A DNA stretch of 64,000 bases from contig CAZXQO010000007.1 of NCBI GenBank assembly GCA_964643075.1, positions 1-64,000 of the forward strand, read 5' to 3'. The position numbers were made by a program, and so were the translations under genes. The notes under the pieces were generated by a model, which did no database searches, was not told where the DNA came from, and worked only from the letters and a program-made list of their open reading frames with translations. Shown here piece after piece: positions 1 through 10,029 of this stretch. The DNA is from Desulfocucumis sp964643075. Its GTDB lineage: Bacteria > Bacillota > Desulfotomaculia > Desulfotomaculales > Desulfocucumaceae. Position 1 is the stretch's first letter, and each line of letters opens with the position of its first letter.

Positions 1-93
1 TCAACAGATATTTGACTCCTTATATTTTAAAAATCCTTAAGTTAATGACATTGTGTTTTATCAGGGTTTATTCTTTAAAACAATTATTAGAAG

Positions 94-107
94 ATGTTTC
101 GAAACAT
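94..107. repeat. 14-bp perfect palindrome downstream of hisG
   Basis: The sequence atgtttcgaaacat is a perfect palindrome 14 bp beyond the hisG stop codon. It could be an operator for a gene to the left of the window or a chance palindrome. No T-run follows, so it does not look like a terminator. Confidence 0.25.
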
Positions 108-120
108 ACATAATCGTCTA

Positions 121-990
121 TCAGGGTATAACTTTGTTTAGCGGGTATTCAATGATGTCCCTGGCGCCTGAGCGGAGAAGCAGCGGGATCAGTTCCCTGG
201 ATGTTTTCTCATCCACCACGGTTTCCACCGCTACCCAGTCGCTATTATACAACTGCGACACGGTTGGATGCTTCATGGCAGGCAGAACCGACAGCACGCC
301 GTTGATCTTGTCACCGGGCACATTCATTTTCAGACCCACCTTCAAATCCGCCGTCAGTGCACCCTTCAGCAGAACCGCGAGGTTTTGCAATTTTTCTCTC
401 TTCCAGGATTCCTCCCAAGATGCCCTGTTGGCGTGGAGCCTTGTGGTGGACTCCAGTATCGTGGCAATTACCCTGAGATTATTGGCCTTTAGCGAACTGC
501 CGGTTTCCGTAAGGTCGGCAATGGCGTCGACCAATTCCGGAACTTTAACCTCCGTGGCGCCGTATGAAAACTCAACTGTTGCCCTTACGCCGTTTTGCGT
601 CAAATAATTTTTAGTCACCTTTACCAGTTCGGTGGCAATCCTTTTTCCATCAAGGTCTTTCACCGTTTGGATATTACTGTCGTTGGCCACTGCCAGCACC
701 AGCCGGATGGGATTGGTGGTCTGCTTGGAATAGGCCAGATCCGCCACTTCCACTACATCCGCCTCGTTTTCCTTAATCCAGTCCAGGCCGCTTAAGCCCG
801 CGTCCAAAACGCCCTCGTTAACATAGCGTGGAATCTCCTGTGCCCTCATTAGTACCACTTCCATTTCAGGATCGTCAATGGACGGAAAATAGGACCTGCT
901 CCGTACAGCCAGATTAAAACCGGCCCTTTTAAACAGCTGAAAAGTCGCCTCCTGCAGGCTTCCCTTTGGTAATCCCAGCCTCAGTTTCAT
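121..990 (-). CDS. hisG: ATP phosphoribosyltransferase, long form (HisG)
   Basis: Catalyses the first step of histidine synthesis, joining ATP and PRPP to give phosphoribosyl-ATP in the cytoplasm. The 289-residue length and the opening MKLRLGLPKGSLQEAT are typical of HisG. The catalytic bilobal part covers about residues 1-205. The remaining ~80 residues match the C-terminal regulatory HisG_C domain, so this is the long, histidine-feedback-inhibited form that needs no HisZ partner. The ATG is preceded by AGGAGGAA. A consensus promoter lies about 85 bp upstream. No other his gene is visible in the window; the rest of the operon may lie beyond the left edge. Confidence 0.95.
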   Translation of the reverse strand: MKLRLGLPKGSLQEATFQLFKRAGFNLAVRSRSYFPSIDDPEMEVVLMRAQEIPRYVNEGVLDAGLSGLDWIKENEADVVEVADLAYSKQTTNPIRLVLAVANDSNIQTVKDLDGKRIATELVKVTKNYLTQNGVRATVEFSYGATEVKVPELVDAIADLTETGSSLKANNLRVIATILESTTRLHANRASWEESWKREKLQNLAVLLKGALTADLKVGLKMNVPGDKINGVLSVLPAMKHPTVSQLYNSDWVAVETVVDEKTSRELIPLLLRSGARDIIEYPLNKVIP

Positions 991-1072
991 AAAATATTCC
1001 TCCTGTGGTTATCTAAACATAAAACCATTATCACATGTTAACGCTTTATCATGCTAAAGCCCCGCAGAGAAA

Positions 1073-1101
1073 AGTATAACCTCGTATTTATAGGCTGTCA
1101 A
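1073..1101 (-). promoter_or_regulatory. Vegetative promoter for hisG
   Basis: Read on the minus strand, TTGACA (1096-1101) is followed after exactly 17 bp by TATACT (1073-1078). This is a near-perfect sigma-A promoter. It points at hisG and leaves a leader of about 75 nt. No T-box or known riboswitch motif was recognised in the leader. Confidence 0.75.
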
Positions 1102-1164
1102 TAATCTTTTTTTACTCAGTATTTTTTCATTTAAAGAAAATCATTGACAAATCTAGTAAGTGCA

Positions 1165-4100
1165 TTATACCTGCACTGCCGTACCGGAGCTGAAAAAATA
1201 CAAATACTTTTCCTTAATCTTTTCACCGGTGATTGTTACCACCGCCCGGGCGTAGAGATTTAGCTGGGTGCGGTGACGCCGGGCCGCCTCGCTGCCGGCG
1301 GCGCCTACCCGGTCCGTTTTGTAGTCAATAAGCACCAACCCATCTGATTCCCTGAACAGGCAGTCAATCACCCCCTGTACCAGTACGGTTTCCCCGGCAG
1401 TAATTTCCCCGGACAGGTCCTGGTATACCTCCCCTGCCAGCAGGCCCAGACTAAAGGGAACCTCCCGGCGGACGTCCTCCGAGGCCAGCAGCCTGCCGCC
1501 CAGGGCCGTCCTGAAAAATGCGACAATTGCATCCACATCAATGCCCTGCGCCTGTTCCCGGGTTAAAAGCTCCCCGGCTTTCATAGCAGCTACCTGCTCC
1601 TTTATTCCCTCAGTATCCAGCGAACTCCTAAAATCAACATGCTGCATAACCAGGTGCAGTGCCGTACCCGCCTCGGCAGCGGTAAGTCCCGTTTCTCCCG
1701 TAACAAATCCCGGGCGCAGGTAGGCATGCAAACCGGAGCCCTGGCCGCCCATCAGCCGGTAAACACCGTCTGGGTCCTGCTCTTCCTGCTCGAACCGGCG
1801 CTTTACCTCCGTGACGGACAGCTTGGCCGCCCGCCCCTGCACCGCAGCCTGGGAATAAACCCAATTCAGCCTTTCCTCCACCTCCGGGCTGGCTGGAGTG
1901 TCAGTACTTATTTTTTCTCCGCGCTTAATCTTTTCCAGCAGGTCAGCCCCCCCGGCCGTGTGGCTCTGGCCGGCTCCTCCGCATACCGGAGAAGCCCATG
2001 TTTTGATTAACCAGCGGGACCGACCGCAGGCCTCCGGGGAAACGATATGTTGTTCATTTCCCGCCAGGTTGCACAATGAAGCCCCGTCAGGATGCCCGGA
2101 CAGTGCCGGCCCCAGCCAGTCCAGATATGAATTAGCCGTGGCCAGCAGGGCATCGTGTAGTTCCACCCTGTCCCCGGTTCCTTCCCCGCACCAGCCCTCC
2201 GCAGCCCTGACCAGATCCCGGGAGGTTCCCACCAGCACCAGCTTTTCCCTGGCCCTGGTCAGGGCCACATACAGTATTCTCATTTCCTCGGCCAGTGACT
2301 CCATTTTAAGCCTTCCCCTGATGGCTATTTTAGCCAGAGTAGGATAGCTTACCCGGAGTTGCAGGTCAACCCTGTCCGGCCCCAGGCCCATGGACTTATG
2401 CAGGAGAACGTCGCTGTTCAAGTCGGCGGTGTTGAATTTTTTCCCCAGCCCGGCCACGAATACCACCGGGAATTCCAGCCCCTTGCTTTTATGTATGCTC
2501 ATGATCCTAACCACATTTTCACTTTCACCCAGGGTGCGGGCCACCCCCGAATCGCTGCCCCCCTCCCGGATGCGCTGGATAAATCTGAGAAAGCCGAACA
2601 GCCCCCTTAAGGTGGTGGCCTCGTATTGCCGGGCCCGGTCATGGAGAGAGCGCAGATTTGCCTGGCGCTGGGTCCCCCCCGGCATAGCCCCGGCATAATC
2701 ATAAAAGCCGGTTTCCCGGTATATATTCCAGATAAGATCGGCCAGGGTGCCCCGGCGGGCCATGGTTCGCCAGCGTTCCAGGTCCAGCAGGAAAGACTCA
2801 ACTCTATGGCGCAGCACACCTTTCCCGCTGCGGGCGAAAATAGAAACGGCTTCATAAAAATCCCCGCCCCGGTGGCTAAGGGCTACTTCCGCCAGTTCCC
2901 CGGCATTTAGTCCCACCAGCGGAGAGCGCAGCACCCCCGCCAGGGGTATGTCCTGCCTGGGGTTATCTATTATTTTTAGCAATGAAAGCATTGTTTCCAC
3001 TTCCACCGCGTCAAAATAGCCACCCCCGGGCTCGGCGTAGGCCGGTACTCCCGCCCGGCCGAATTCCTCCGTGAAGGCTGCCGCCCAGTCCCTGGTAGCC
3101 CGCAGCAGCACCACTATGTCCCGGTACGTTACGGACCGGTAGGCCCCTGTCAGCCGGTCGTATATCTTGAGTGCCTTCCGTCCCTCCGCGCCTTCCACCA
3201 TATCTCTGATCAGGCCGGCCGCAAGCCTGGCTTCCGCCCCGGCAACACCTGGCTCCTCGCTTTCAGAAAATCCCTCCTGCGCTTCTTTGTCCAGGGCGTC
3301 ATCATTATTTTCATTACCGGTTGAATTTACGTCATATTCCCTGCCGTTAACCCGATCAATTAAATGTATCTCCACCTCGCCGGTGACAATGTGATCACCG
3401 GCTTCAGACGGCGGATACCCGGCCCCGCAGACCAGCTCTGCCTTCCGGTCATAAACCATTTCCCCCACCCCGGGGGTCATGATCCGCCTGAAAATGAAGT
3501 TGACCGCATCCAGAACCCCGTCCCGGCTGCGAAAGTTTTTGGCCAGGTCTATTTTGCAGCCCTCGCCGCCCCCATCTTCAGTGTAATGACTGTATTTATG
3601 CAGGAAAAGACCGGGCTCGGCCAGCCGGAAGCGATATATGCTCTGTTTTACATCCCCCACCATAAAAAGGTTGGGCCGTTCCTCTCCCTGCCGGGAAGCC
3701 AGCAATAATATGGCTTCCTGGACGGGATTGATATCCTGGTATTCATCCACCAGCACCTCTTCAAACCGCTCCCTCAACTCCAGGGCCACAGGGGAAGGAA
3801 CGATATATTGGCCTGAAGCTTCCCCGGTCTGATTATCTTCACTCAGTATCCGCAGGCAGTAATGCTCCAGGTCGCTGAAATCCACCAGTCCCCGGGACTG
3901 CTTGGCCTTGTGATAGGCCTCACCGAATTCCCGGGCAAGCTGTCCCAGGGTGTCCATAAGAGACGCCATAGCTTTAATATCCGCCAGGTAATCTTCCTGT
4001 TCCCGGGCAAAATATTTCTGACGGAGATCGGATAACCTCTTTTTAGCCCCGTCCCGGAGGCCGGTGACCTGCTTTTTAATTTGTTCGTCCACGTCCTTGC

Positions 4101-4965
4101 CGGCCCGGCTCAACTTTTGAAAGGATATGGCAGAGAACACACGATGCATGCTCTGCCAGCTGTTACGGCAGGCGGCCTCAAGTTCCTGCACCAGGGCAAC
4201 TTCATCCGCCAGGTTCCCTTTGTAGGCCGCTGGTCCACCTGGACGCCGGCACAGGGTCTGTGCCCTTTCCAGGGCAAAACGTACCGCTCCCAGTTCCAGC
4301 AGAATAGTGCCCTTGATCTCCTGCGCCCAGTATAAATCATCAATATTTATTTCCGGCGGCAGGTCAAACCGGTGAACTTTTTCCTTCAGCCAGCACTCAG
4401 GCTCCGGATTGCTGCGGGAAAAATCATATAATCTCTGGATCAGGTCCATCAGCCGGCCATCGTCCCTTTCACCGCCGAAGGACTCCACCATAGCCTCAAA
4501 GGCGGGGTCACCAGAGGCATAGCGGCTTTCTAAAAGCTCCTCCAGCACGTCCAGGCGCAACAGTGTGGCTTCGGTCTCATCCGCCACCCTGAAGCCGGGA
4601 TCCAGCCCGACCCTGTAAAAATGCTGCTTTAATACATCCAGGCAGAAGGAATGCAAGGTGGTAATCTGCGCCCGGTTCAGCAGGGTCAGTTGCAGGGCCA
4701 GCCTGCGGGAGGGGGTAACGGCAAGCTCCTTTTCCAGGGCTGCCCTAACCCGCTCCCGCATTTCGGCTGCCGCAGCGTTGGTGAAGGTTACCACCAGCAG
4801 GCTGTCCACATCCACAGGCTCTGCCGGACTGGTAATACGGCGGATGATGCGCTCCACCAGCACTGCCGTCTTGCCGGCCCCGGCCGCAGCAGCCACCAGT
4901 AAGTTGCAACCCTTAGTATTGATGGCCTTTTTTTGTTCCATGGTCCATTTACTATCCATTTCCAT
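1165..4965 (-). CDS. addA: ATP-dependent helicase/nuclease subunit A (AddA)
   Basis: Helicase and nuclease subunit of AddAB, the Firmicutes counterpart of RecBCD. The complex resects double-strand breaks to start homologous recombination. At 1266 residues it has the usual AddA size. UvrD-type helicase motifs are present: Walker A AAAGAGKT at residues 26-33 and Walker B VDEYQD at 406-411. A RecB-type nuclease motif LIDYKTD at 1212-1218 supplies the catalytic Asp and Lys. The ATG at 4965 follows an AAGGGG Shine-Dalgarno and overlaps the 3' end of addB by 14 bp, which indicates translational coupling. Confidence 0.97.
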   Translation of the reverse strand: MEMDSKWTMEQKKAINTKGCNLLVAAAAGAGKTAVLVERIIRRITSPAEPVDVDSLLVVTFTNAAAAEMRERVRAALEKELAVTPSRRLALQLTLLNRAQITTLHSFCLDVLKQHFYRVGLDPGFRVADETEATLLRLDVLEELLESRYASGDPAFEAMVESFGGERDDGRLMDLIQRLYDFSRSNPEPECWLKEKVHRFDLPPEINIDDLYWAQEIKGTILLELGAVRFALERAQTLCRRPGGPAAYKGNLADEVALVQELEAACRNSWQSMHRVFSAISFQKLSRAGKDVDEQIKKQVTGLRDGAKKRLSDLRQKYFAREQEDYLADIKAMASLMDTLGQLAREFGEAYHKAKQSRGLVDFSDLEHYCLRILSEDNQTGEASGQYIVPSPVALELRERFEEVLVDEYQDINPVQEAILLLASRQGEERPNLFMVGDVKQSIYRFRLAEPGLFLHKYSHYTEDGGGEGCKIDLAKNFRSRDGVLDAVNFIFRRIMTPGVGEMVYDRKAELVCGAGYPPSEAGDHIVTGEVEIHLIDRVNGREYDVNSTGNENNDDALDKEAQEGFSESEEPGVAGAEARLAAGLIRDMVEGAEGRKALKIYDRLTGAYRSVTYRDIVVLLRATRDWAAAFTEEFGRAGVPAYAEPGGGYFDAVEVETMLSLLKIIDNPRQDIPLAGVLRSPLVGLNAGELAEVALSHRGGDFYEAVSIFARSGKGVLRHRVESFLLDLERWRTMARRGTLADLIWNIYRETGFYDYAGAMPGGTQRQANLRSLHDRARQYEATTLRGLFGFLRFIQRIREGGSDSGVARTLGESENVVRIMSIHKSKGLEFPVVFVAGLGKKFNTADLNSDVLLHKSMGLGPDRVDLQLRVSYPTLAKIAIRGRLKMESLAEEMRILYVALTRAREKLVLVGTSRDLVRAAEGWCGEGTGDRVELHDALLATANSYLDWLGPALSGHPDGASLCNLAGNEQHIVSPEACGRSRWLIKTWASPVCGGAGQSHTAGGADLLEKIKRGEKISTDTPASPEVEERLNWVYSQAAVQGRAAKLSVTEVKRRFEQEEQDPDGVYRLMGGQGSGLHAYLRPGFVTGETGLTAAEAGTALHLVMQHVDFRSSLDTEGIKEQVAAMKAGELLTREQAQGIDVDAIVAFFRTALGGRLLASEDVRREVPFSLGLLAGEVYQDLSGEITAGETVLVQGVIDCLFRESDGLVLIDYKTDRVGAAGSEAARRHRTQLNLYARAVVTITGEKIKEKYLYFFSSGTAVQV

Positions 4966-7900
4966 ACCCCTTATCTTGCAAGGCAGCCATTATTTTCGCC
5001 CAGATTTCCTCAACCGGCTCATTGGCCAGCAGGCGGTATTTATTATCTTTAATTACAGGATCGAACCGGCAAACCGGTTTAAAGGGACAGTATGTACAGG
5101 CCGAGGAGTTCCCCAGCCGGTATGGCTTTATGCCCACCTCGCCGGAGTTTATTTCCAGACCTGTAGCTGTTAGCATCCGCCGCAGATATTCTATAAGCAG
5201 GGCAAACTGGTCCTCAGTCAGCACCGGAGCATTTTTATAAAAGCCATTTTTACCCAAGGCCACCGCGATCAGGTCGGAATAGCCATCTATGTCCGCATCC
5301 ATCATTTTTACCACTTCCTGGTCAGCCAGAGCCAAGCCTTTCATCTTCAATTCTTTCAGCAGCAGCATATCCGCCTGCTCCTGCCCCAGGGGAGCCGGTA
5401 TTTTGAGCATGGGATCAGCCACCCTGAAATAAAACATCCCCCCGGGAAGGGCCGGACTGCCGGTAAGATCCCGGTAATTGTCCAGAGCTACCACAAGATA
5501 GGTAAGCAACTGAATGTCCAACCCGTTATATATCCCGGAAAGGTTCAGGTCCCTGAAACCGGATTTGTAATCCACAACTCGTAAATAGTGTCCCTTCCCG
5601 GACGATGCCGCGTCCAGCCTGTCAATTCTACCGTATAACTCCATGGCCGGCCCGCCGCCGGGAAGCTGCAGCACCAGTGGAGGCAGAGCGTCTTTGCCAG
5701 CGCCGAAGGCAAGCTCCAGCGCCACCGGGCGGAATATGCCCCGCCGGGAATGTTCCGCCAGCACGGCAGCCGCCCGGGTTAACTGGCGTTTTAATTTGTT
5801 CAGCAGACTGCGGTGGCGCGCGCTGCTCAGCAGTATTTCGTTTTGCAGCCGGGGGGCTAGTATTTCCACCACCTCGCCCACCAGCTTTTTAATATCGTTA
5901 TTGTTGACGGAGCCCCAGTCCAGGGAGCCTTGCTTCAAACGGTCGCCGTACATTTTCAGGGCCGCGTGGAAAAACTGGCCCATATCCGGAGCGCTGAGCT
6001 TTTGTACGGCCCTTTCCTTCAATTTAACTCCGTAAGCAAGGAAATGGGAAAACGGGCAGGAGCGAAACTTTTCCAGCCGGGATACGCTGGTTCTGAGCCG
6101 CTTTCCGTACAGGGTACGGCTGGCAGCGGCGGAAAGTGGCCTTTCAGTATTGGTGTGAAACAACCCGGAGGAGATTATATTAAGTTTGTCCCTGTACTCT
6201 TCCCGGCCCGCAAACCAGTTGTAAACATCCCTCCAAAGCGGTGTTACGGGACGCCCCTCCAGCACATTCCTGAGTCTTCCCCCGAGATAGGTGAGGCAAC
6301 GGCCCGGCGCGGCTATAAAACCGGCATCACTTTCCCCTGCATCGTCCGGCTCAACTCCCAGTATTTTTTCCCCGCTGCCGGGCAGCAGCTCCTTAATCCG
6401 GCCAATTACCGGCGAAGGGGTAAGCGCCCGGCCCTCCTCATCGGACAGGGGATAACTGAGATACAGTTTTTCTGCTGCCCTGGTCAGGGCCAGGTATACA
6501 AGGTACTGTTCATCCAGCACCTTTCGTCTGGTGGTGGGCGCAAGCTCCAGCCCGGCAGCAGCCAGCCGCTCCCTCTCGCCGTCGGTGAAAACTCCGTCCC
6601 CGGTAAGCCGGGCGGGCAGCACCCCGTCACCCACCCCCAGTACCAGAGTAGCCTTTACGGAGGGACTGCGGGACCGGTCCAGGCTGCCAACCACTACCTG
6701 GTCCATACCAGGCGGGATCAGCCCCAGTCTCATACTTTCCAGGCCGGCATCCAGAACAGCGGCGTATTCAGACAGAGGTAACTGCTCCTCTCCCAGGGCG
6801 GCCACCATTTCTTCCAGCAACTTGACCAGGCCGTTCCAGATCTGCCCGTGTTCCCTGGCCTCTTCCAGGTTACCATTTGCTTCGGCCAGAGTCTTCCACT
6901 CCTCCAGGCGGGCAGGAATCCCCAGTTCCTCCAACATAGTAAAAAGAGCTGCGGAAATATCCCGCACCGTAACGCCGGAGCGGTATATTTTCCGGTGCAG
7001 GCTTAAAAGCTCCCGGGAGGCCAGCACCCTGGCCCGGTTAATCCTTGTCAGTTTGTCAATATACTGGCTACTGTCAGCGTCGTATTCCTCCAGGCTGTCC
7101 CGGTGGTAATATACCCAATCCCTGTCCCCGGTCCAGGCCTTTCCTTTAAGCCCGAAAGCCAGCACGTAGTTTTCCAGTAAATCCGCATCATCTCTGGATA
7201 GAGGCACCAAATCCGTTTTAAGGTAGCGGAATAAGGGTTCGTAAGCCCAGCCCCCGCTCACCGTCTCGAGCGCTGAACGCACCAGTTCCACCAGCGGGTG
7301 GTGCATAACCGTTCTTTTGCGGTCAATAAAATTAGGTATGCCATAATCGTAAAAAACTGTGGTTAACAACAAATGATAGGTGTCCAAATCCCTCAGCAGC
7401 ACGGCAATATCCCGCCAGCGGCAGCCCCGGTCACGGCACAGGGCAATAATTTCCCTGGCGGCAGCCTCCACTTCAGCCCTGCGGGAGGTCGCCGCCACCA
7501 GTTCCACCTCACCCCGGCCTTCATAAACAGCAGCAGGCCACCTAAAAAACCAGTGTTCCAGGTGGGCCAGAGAGGGTGCGGTGGTAAAACGACAGGGCAC
7601 CGTGTCATCCCTGATTACGGGCTCCTCCAAAAGCACCCCGGCTTTTTGAGACAGCACCACAAGCTTATGATATGTTTCCAGAGTGGGAAAGAAAACATCG
7701 TCCTCGCCGGATTCGGCGTCTACAGCGCGGCCGTCTATGCACAGCGCCACATTTACCCGGGACGCTGCTGCCAGCAAACTCTCAATTACACCATATTCCT
7801 GAGGAGTAAAGCCGGTAAAGCCATCCATCCATATTTCCGCTCCGCTCACCGTGGCTGATTGCGCCAACTTCACGGACAACAAATTCAGATAGTCGTCCGG

Positions 7901-8437
7901 GTCGGTGTAGCGCCCCTGCATAAAGGAATCCAGGTCTTCATACAACAGGGCCAAATCATCAAGCTTGCCGGCCAGCAGGCTTTGACCGCCGGCGGCCAGA
8001 GCCGCTCTTTTTTTCCTGAGGCCGTCCGGCCCCACCCGGTAAAGTTTCATCTCCGCAATGGCCCCGGCCAGGGTATCGGCAAATCCCCTCTGCCCCGCCG
8101 CCCGCTGAAACACTTTCAATTCACCGCGGCGGCGCTCCAGCAGCCTGCGTAAAACCATTCTTTTTCCCAGGTCGCCGATGGGTGTCCTGGCCCCCCCGCC
8201 CACCTCCTGCAGCACACGCCAAGCCAGGCGCCGGAAGCTGAGCACCTGGGCGCGCATGATGCCCCCCCCGCCAGGGGAAGATACCAGAGCCATTTCATAC
8301 TGAAAGCTGGCCTGTTCCGGAACAAGCATAATCAGGGGGTGGCCCATGGGGTCCGCCAGACTTTTTGCAGTTATTTCCTCCAGGCAGGCCCGGGTTTTGC
8401 CCGCTCCGGCCCGGCCCAGCATAAATTTCAGGGACAA
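4952..8437 (-). CDS. addB: ATP-dependent nuclease subunit B (AddB)
   Basis: Second subunit of AddAB, with a 5'-strand nuclease and Chi-scanning role in the family. The start chosen is TTG at 8435-8437. It is preceded by GGAGGG at good spacing and gives LSLKFMLGRAGAGKT with the Walker A motif at the N-terminus, as in other AddB proteins, for a protein of 1161 residues. An in-frame ATG at 8698 adds 87 residues with no family resemblance and would run through the c-di-GMP promoter on the other strand. The nuclease motif VVDYKSG is near the C-terminus. Cysteines 1114, 1117 and 1123 (CTYCPFKPVC) plus the Cys of FRSCPFSHF would ligate the AddB 4Fe-4S cluster. Confidence 0.95.
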   Translation of the reverse strand: MSLKFMLGRAGAGKTRACLEEITAKSLADPMGHPLIMLVPEQASFQYEMALVSSPGGGGIMRAQVLSFRRLAWRVLQEVGGGARTPIGDLGKRMVLRRLLERRRGELKVFQRAAGQRGFADTLAGAIAEMKLYRVGPDGLRKKRAALAAGGQSLLAGKLDDLALLYEDLDSFMQGRYTDPDDYLNLLSVKLAQSATVSGAEIWMDGFTGFTPQEYGVIESLLAAASRVNVALCIDGRAVDAESGEDDVFFPTLETYHKLVVLSQKAGVLLEEPVIRDDTVPCRFTTAPSLAHLEHWFFRWPAAVYEGRGEVELVAATSRRAEVEAAAREIIALCRDRGCRWRDIAVLLRDLDTYHLLLTTVFYDYGIPNFIDRKRTVMHHPLVELVRSALETVSGGWAYEPLFRYLKTDLVPLSRDDADLLENYVLAFGLKGKAWTGDRDWVYYHRDSLEEYDADSSQYIDKLTRINRARVLASRELLSLHRKIYRSGVTVRDISAALFTMLEELGIPARLEEWKTLAEANGNLEEAREHGQIWNGLVKLLEEMVAALGEEQLPLSEYAAVLDAGLESMRLGLIPPGMDQVVVGSLDRSRSPSVKATLVLGVGDGVLPARLTGDGVFTDGERERLAAAGLELAPTTRRKVLDEQYLVYLALTRAAEKLYLSYPLSDEEGRALTPSPVIGRIKELLPGSGEKILGVEPDDAGESDAGFIAAPGRCLTYLGGRLRNVLEGRPVTPLWRDVYNWFAGREEYRDKLNIISSGLFHTNTERPLSAAASRTLYGKRLRTSVSRLEKFRSCPFSHFLAYGVKLKERAVQKLSAPDMGQFFHAALKMYGDRLKQGSLDWGSVNNNDIKKLVGEVVEILAPRLQNEILLSSARHRSLLNKLKRQLTRAAAVLAEHSRRGIFRPVALELAFGAGKDALPPLVLQLPGGGPAMELYGRIDRLDAASSGKGHYLRVVDYKSGFRDLNLSGIYNGLDIQLLTYLVVALDNYRDLTGSPALPGGMFYFRVADPMLKIPAPLGQEQADMLLLKELKMKGLALADQEVVKMMDADIDGYSDLIAVALGKNGFYKNAPVLTEDQFALLIEYLRRMLTATGLEINSGEVGIKPYRLGNSSACTYCPFKPVCRFDPVIKDNKYRLLANEPVEEIWAKIMAALQDKGYGNG

Positions 8438-8656
8438 AGCAAACCCTCCAGAGGATAATAATTCATTTACTTTTACATTTCCAATATCATAACATAAAGT
8501 TTTTGGACTGGGCTTTATTACTTTTTCCGGATAATGCCAAAGACCTGCATGAAGGCATTTCTTAGTAGCGACTACACCCACAAAACCATCTGACGATATT
8601 TCACATTTAAATCTGCCTAATATGGGAAAAAAATGAACTAAGAGTCGATTTATGTA
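8438..8656. other. Intergenic region between addB and the c-di-GMP riboswitch unit
   Basis: This stretch separates the minus-strand addB start from a plus-strand promoter. An ORF on the minus strand stays open through it as an extension of addB, but no ribosome site supports an upstream start. It must hold the addB promoter, which I could not place with confidence. Confidence 0.3.
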
Positions 8657-8685
8657 TTGCCAAAGAGATAAATAGGCTATATAAT
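8657..8685 (+). promoter_or_regulatory. Sigma-A promoter of the c-di-GMP riboswitch unit
   Basis: TTGCCA (8657-8662), a 17-bp spacer and a perfect TATAAT (8680-8685). Transcription would start near 8692, exactly at the first helix of the riboswitch. The position fits a riboswitch-led transcript reading into the gene at 8991. Confidence 0.8.
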
Positions 8686-8693
8686 GAATTAAT

Positions 8694-8775
8694 GGCAAAC
8701 TTTGCCGAAAGGAAAGGGCGCAAAGCTACGGGCCTTATGGGTTGTGACTTTCAATCCAATGGCAGCCGGGTTGCC
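8694..8775 (+). promoter_or_regulatory. Cyclic-di-GMP-I (GEMM) riboswitch aptamer
   Basis: The sequence follows the GEMM-I layout. P1 is GGCAA (8694-8698) paired with TTGCC (8771-8775). A hairpin is closed by CCGAAAGG with the GNRA loop GAAA. Then come the conserved GGCGCAAAGC, a third helix (GGGTTG with CAATCC) and the diagnostic GGCAGCCGGGTTGCC. Known members of this family bind cyclic di-GMP and switch a downstream terminator or start site. Here an intrinsic terminator follows 14 nt later, so control is probably at transcription termination. Whether ligand turns expression on or off cannot be read from the sequence. Confidence 0.9.
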
Positions 8776-8788
8776 TTGGGTGGTTATG

Positions 8789-8827
8789 AAACCAAACCTG
8801 AGTATCAAGATCAGGTTTGGTTTTTTT
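8789..8827 (+). terminator. Intrinsic terminator, expression platform of the riboswitch
   Basis: AACCAAACCTGA pairs perfectly with TCAGGTTTGGTT across a 9-nt loop and is followed by TTTTTTT. It sits between the aptamer and the first gene, 163 bp before the start codon. A small competing hairpin (TGGTT/AACCA) lies at its 5' side and could form part of an antiterminator. Confidence 0.85.
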
Positions 8828-8990
8828 ACGACAAATTCCGACATGGTTTAAAACTCAGAGTCATTTCTTAAACATCAGGATAACTACCTTATTATAAGTT
8901 CGACAATTCTACCAAATATAAATTTTCAAATAATAAGGTCATGGAACTATTCTTTTAAACGGAACAAATTCAATATTAAGGAGTAACATC

Positions 8991-9953
8991 ATGGTTAATG
9001 CAAGGATGACAACGCTGTTATTGTTTGGTCTGTTGGGATTGGGATTGATGCTAACCACTTATGCCCATGCTGTGGAATTAAATGGCGTTAGTATGGGCCC
9101 ATCAATAGTAGACAGAACCATTAAGCCGGGAGAAAGCTTTGAACAGGTATTTACTGTGCAGAATAAAACCGATGGAACTGTCAAGATTGAAGCATACGCA
9201 CAAGATTTTCGCATTGAAAATAATCAATGGAATAAGGTTGAGAAGCCCGATGCCCGCTGGTCACCGATGACCTGGGCCACTATCGTCAGCGCGCCGGAAA
9301 AGCTGGACCATTTGGAACAGGGAAAAATTTGTGTAAGATTTGACATCCCTGAAAACGCAGAAAAGGGTGAACATGTAACTTATTTTAATACTAAGTTTAT
9401 TCCGGTTACTGTAGAACAAAAAGGAACTCTATCCGCCGGCATCAGCGTTGCGTCGGAAATTCGCTCGTTAGTTTACGTTAAAGTCACCGACGCCGAAGGA
9501 AAATTTGATTTAAAACAAACCTGGCGGCTGAATAAAGCAGGCACTGATTTCTGGCACTTTGGCAAGCCAACTTTTACTACTGCTGTGACCAATACAGGCA
9601 ATGTGCACCTGGAGGTGCGGGGTAACGTAGTCATTAAAGACGGGATTAGGAATCAGAAAACAGAACTTAAAATACCTGTGTTTAACATTTTGCCCGGTAC
9701 AGAGAAAAAGATGGAAACCACCTGGAATGAAGCGCCCTTCATTGGTTATTTTCAAGGGAAAATGCAGTTGACTTACGATGGAATCAATTTTGAAGAACGG
9801 GAGTTTTCCTTTGTAGTTGTGCCGCTGCTGACACTGGCAGGCACTGTGTTGACCATTACTGTAATTATTCTTGCCATTGTTCTGTATATTCGCAAACTGC
9901 AAAGGCGGTTAGCGGCGGCGGAACAACGGCAAAATAATAATCCCGGAATATAA
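8991..9953 (+). CDS. Exported membrane-anchored beta-sandwich protein (DUF916/COG1470-like)
   Basis: A 320-residue protein. A signal peptide (residues 1-27, ending in AHA) is followed by an extracellular part that starts PSIVDRTIKPGESF, the style of DUF916/COG1470 Ig-like domains: a fixed N-terminal strand, 'vqNKTDGTV' and 'NTGNVHLEV'. A single membrane helix spans about residues 276-299, with a short basic cytoplasmic tail. In Lactobacillales, DUF916 proteins work with small WxL proteins on the cell surface. Here no WxL motif or sortase gene is seen. AAGGAG precedes the ATG. It is the first gene behind the c-di-GMP riboswitch, so a role in adhesion or matrix assembly is likely but inferred. 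Confidence 0.75.
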   Translation: MVNARMTTLLLFGLLGLGLMLTTYAHAVELNGVSMGPSIVDRTIKPGESFEQVFTVQNKTDGTVKIEAYAQDFRIENNQWNKVEKPDARWSPMTWATIVSAPEKLDHLEQGKICVRFDIPENAEKGEHVTYFNTKFIPVTVEQKGTLSAGISVASEIRSLVYVKVTDAEGKFDLKQTWRLNKAGTDFWHFGKPTFTTAVTNTGNVHLEVRGNVVIKDGIRNQKTELKIPVFNILPGTEKKMETTWNEAPFIGYFQGKMQLTYDGINFEEREFSFVVVPLLTLAGTVLTITVIILAIVLYIRKLQRRLAAAEQRQNNNPGI

Positions 9954-10029
9954 GGCAAATTTCGGACCCTATTTACGAAAATTGTTAAACAATGTTCCGG
10001 GAAAATTGGTAAAAAGGAGGTGAATTCAA

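Noticed and set aside
5930..6781. 283-codon plus-strand frame inside addB
   Set aside because: Antisense to a strongly supported gene, with proline- and glycine-rich composition typical of shadow frames.
8438..8698. N-terminal extension of AddB from an ATG at 8698
   Set aside because: The extra 87 residues do not resemble AddB, the ATG has no ribosome site, and the region holds the riboswitch promoter. TTG 8437 with GGAGGG gives the normal start.
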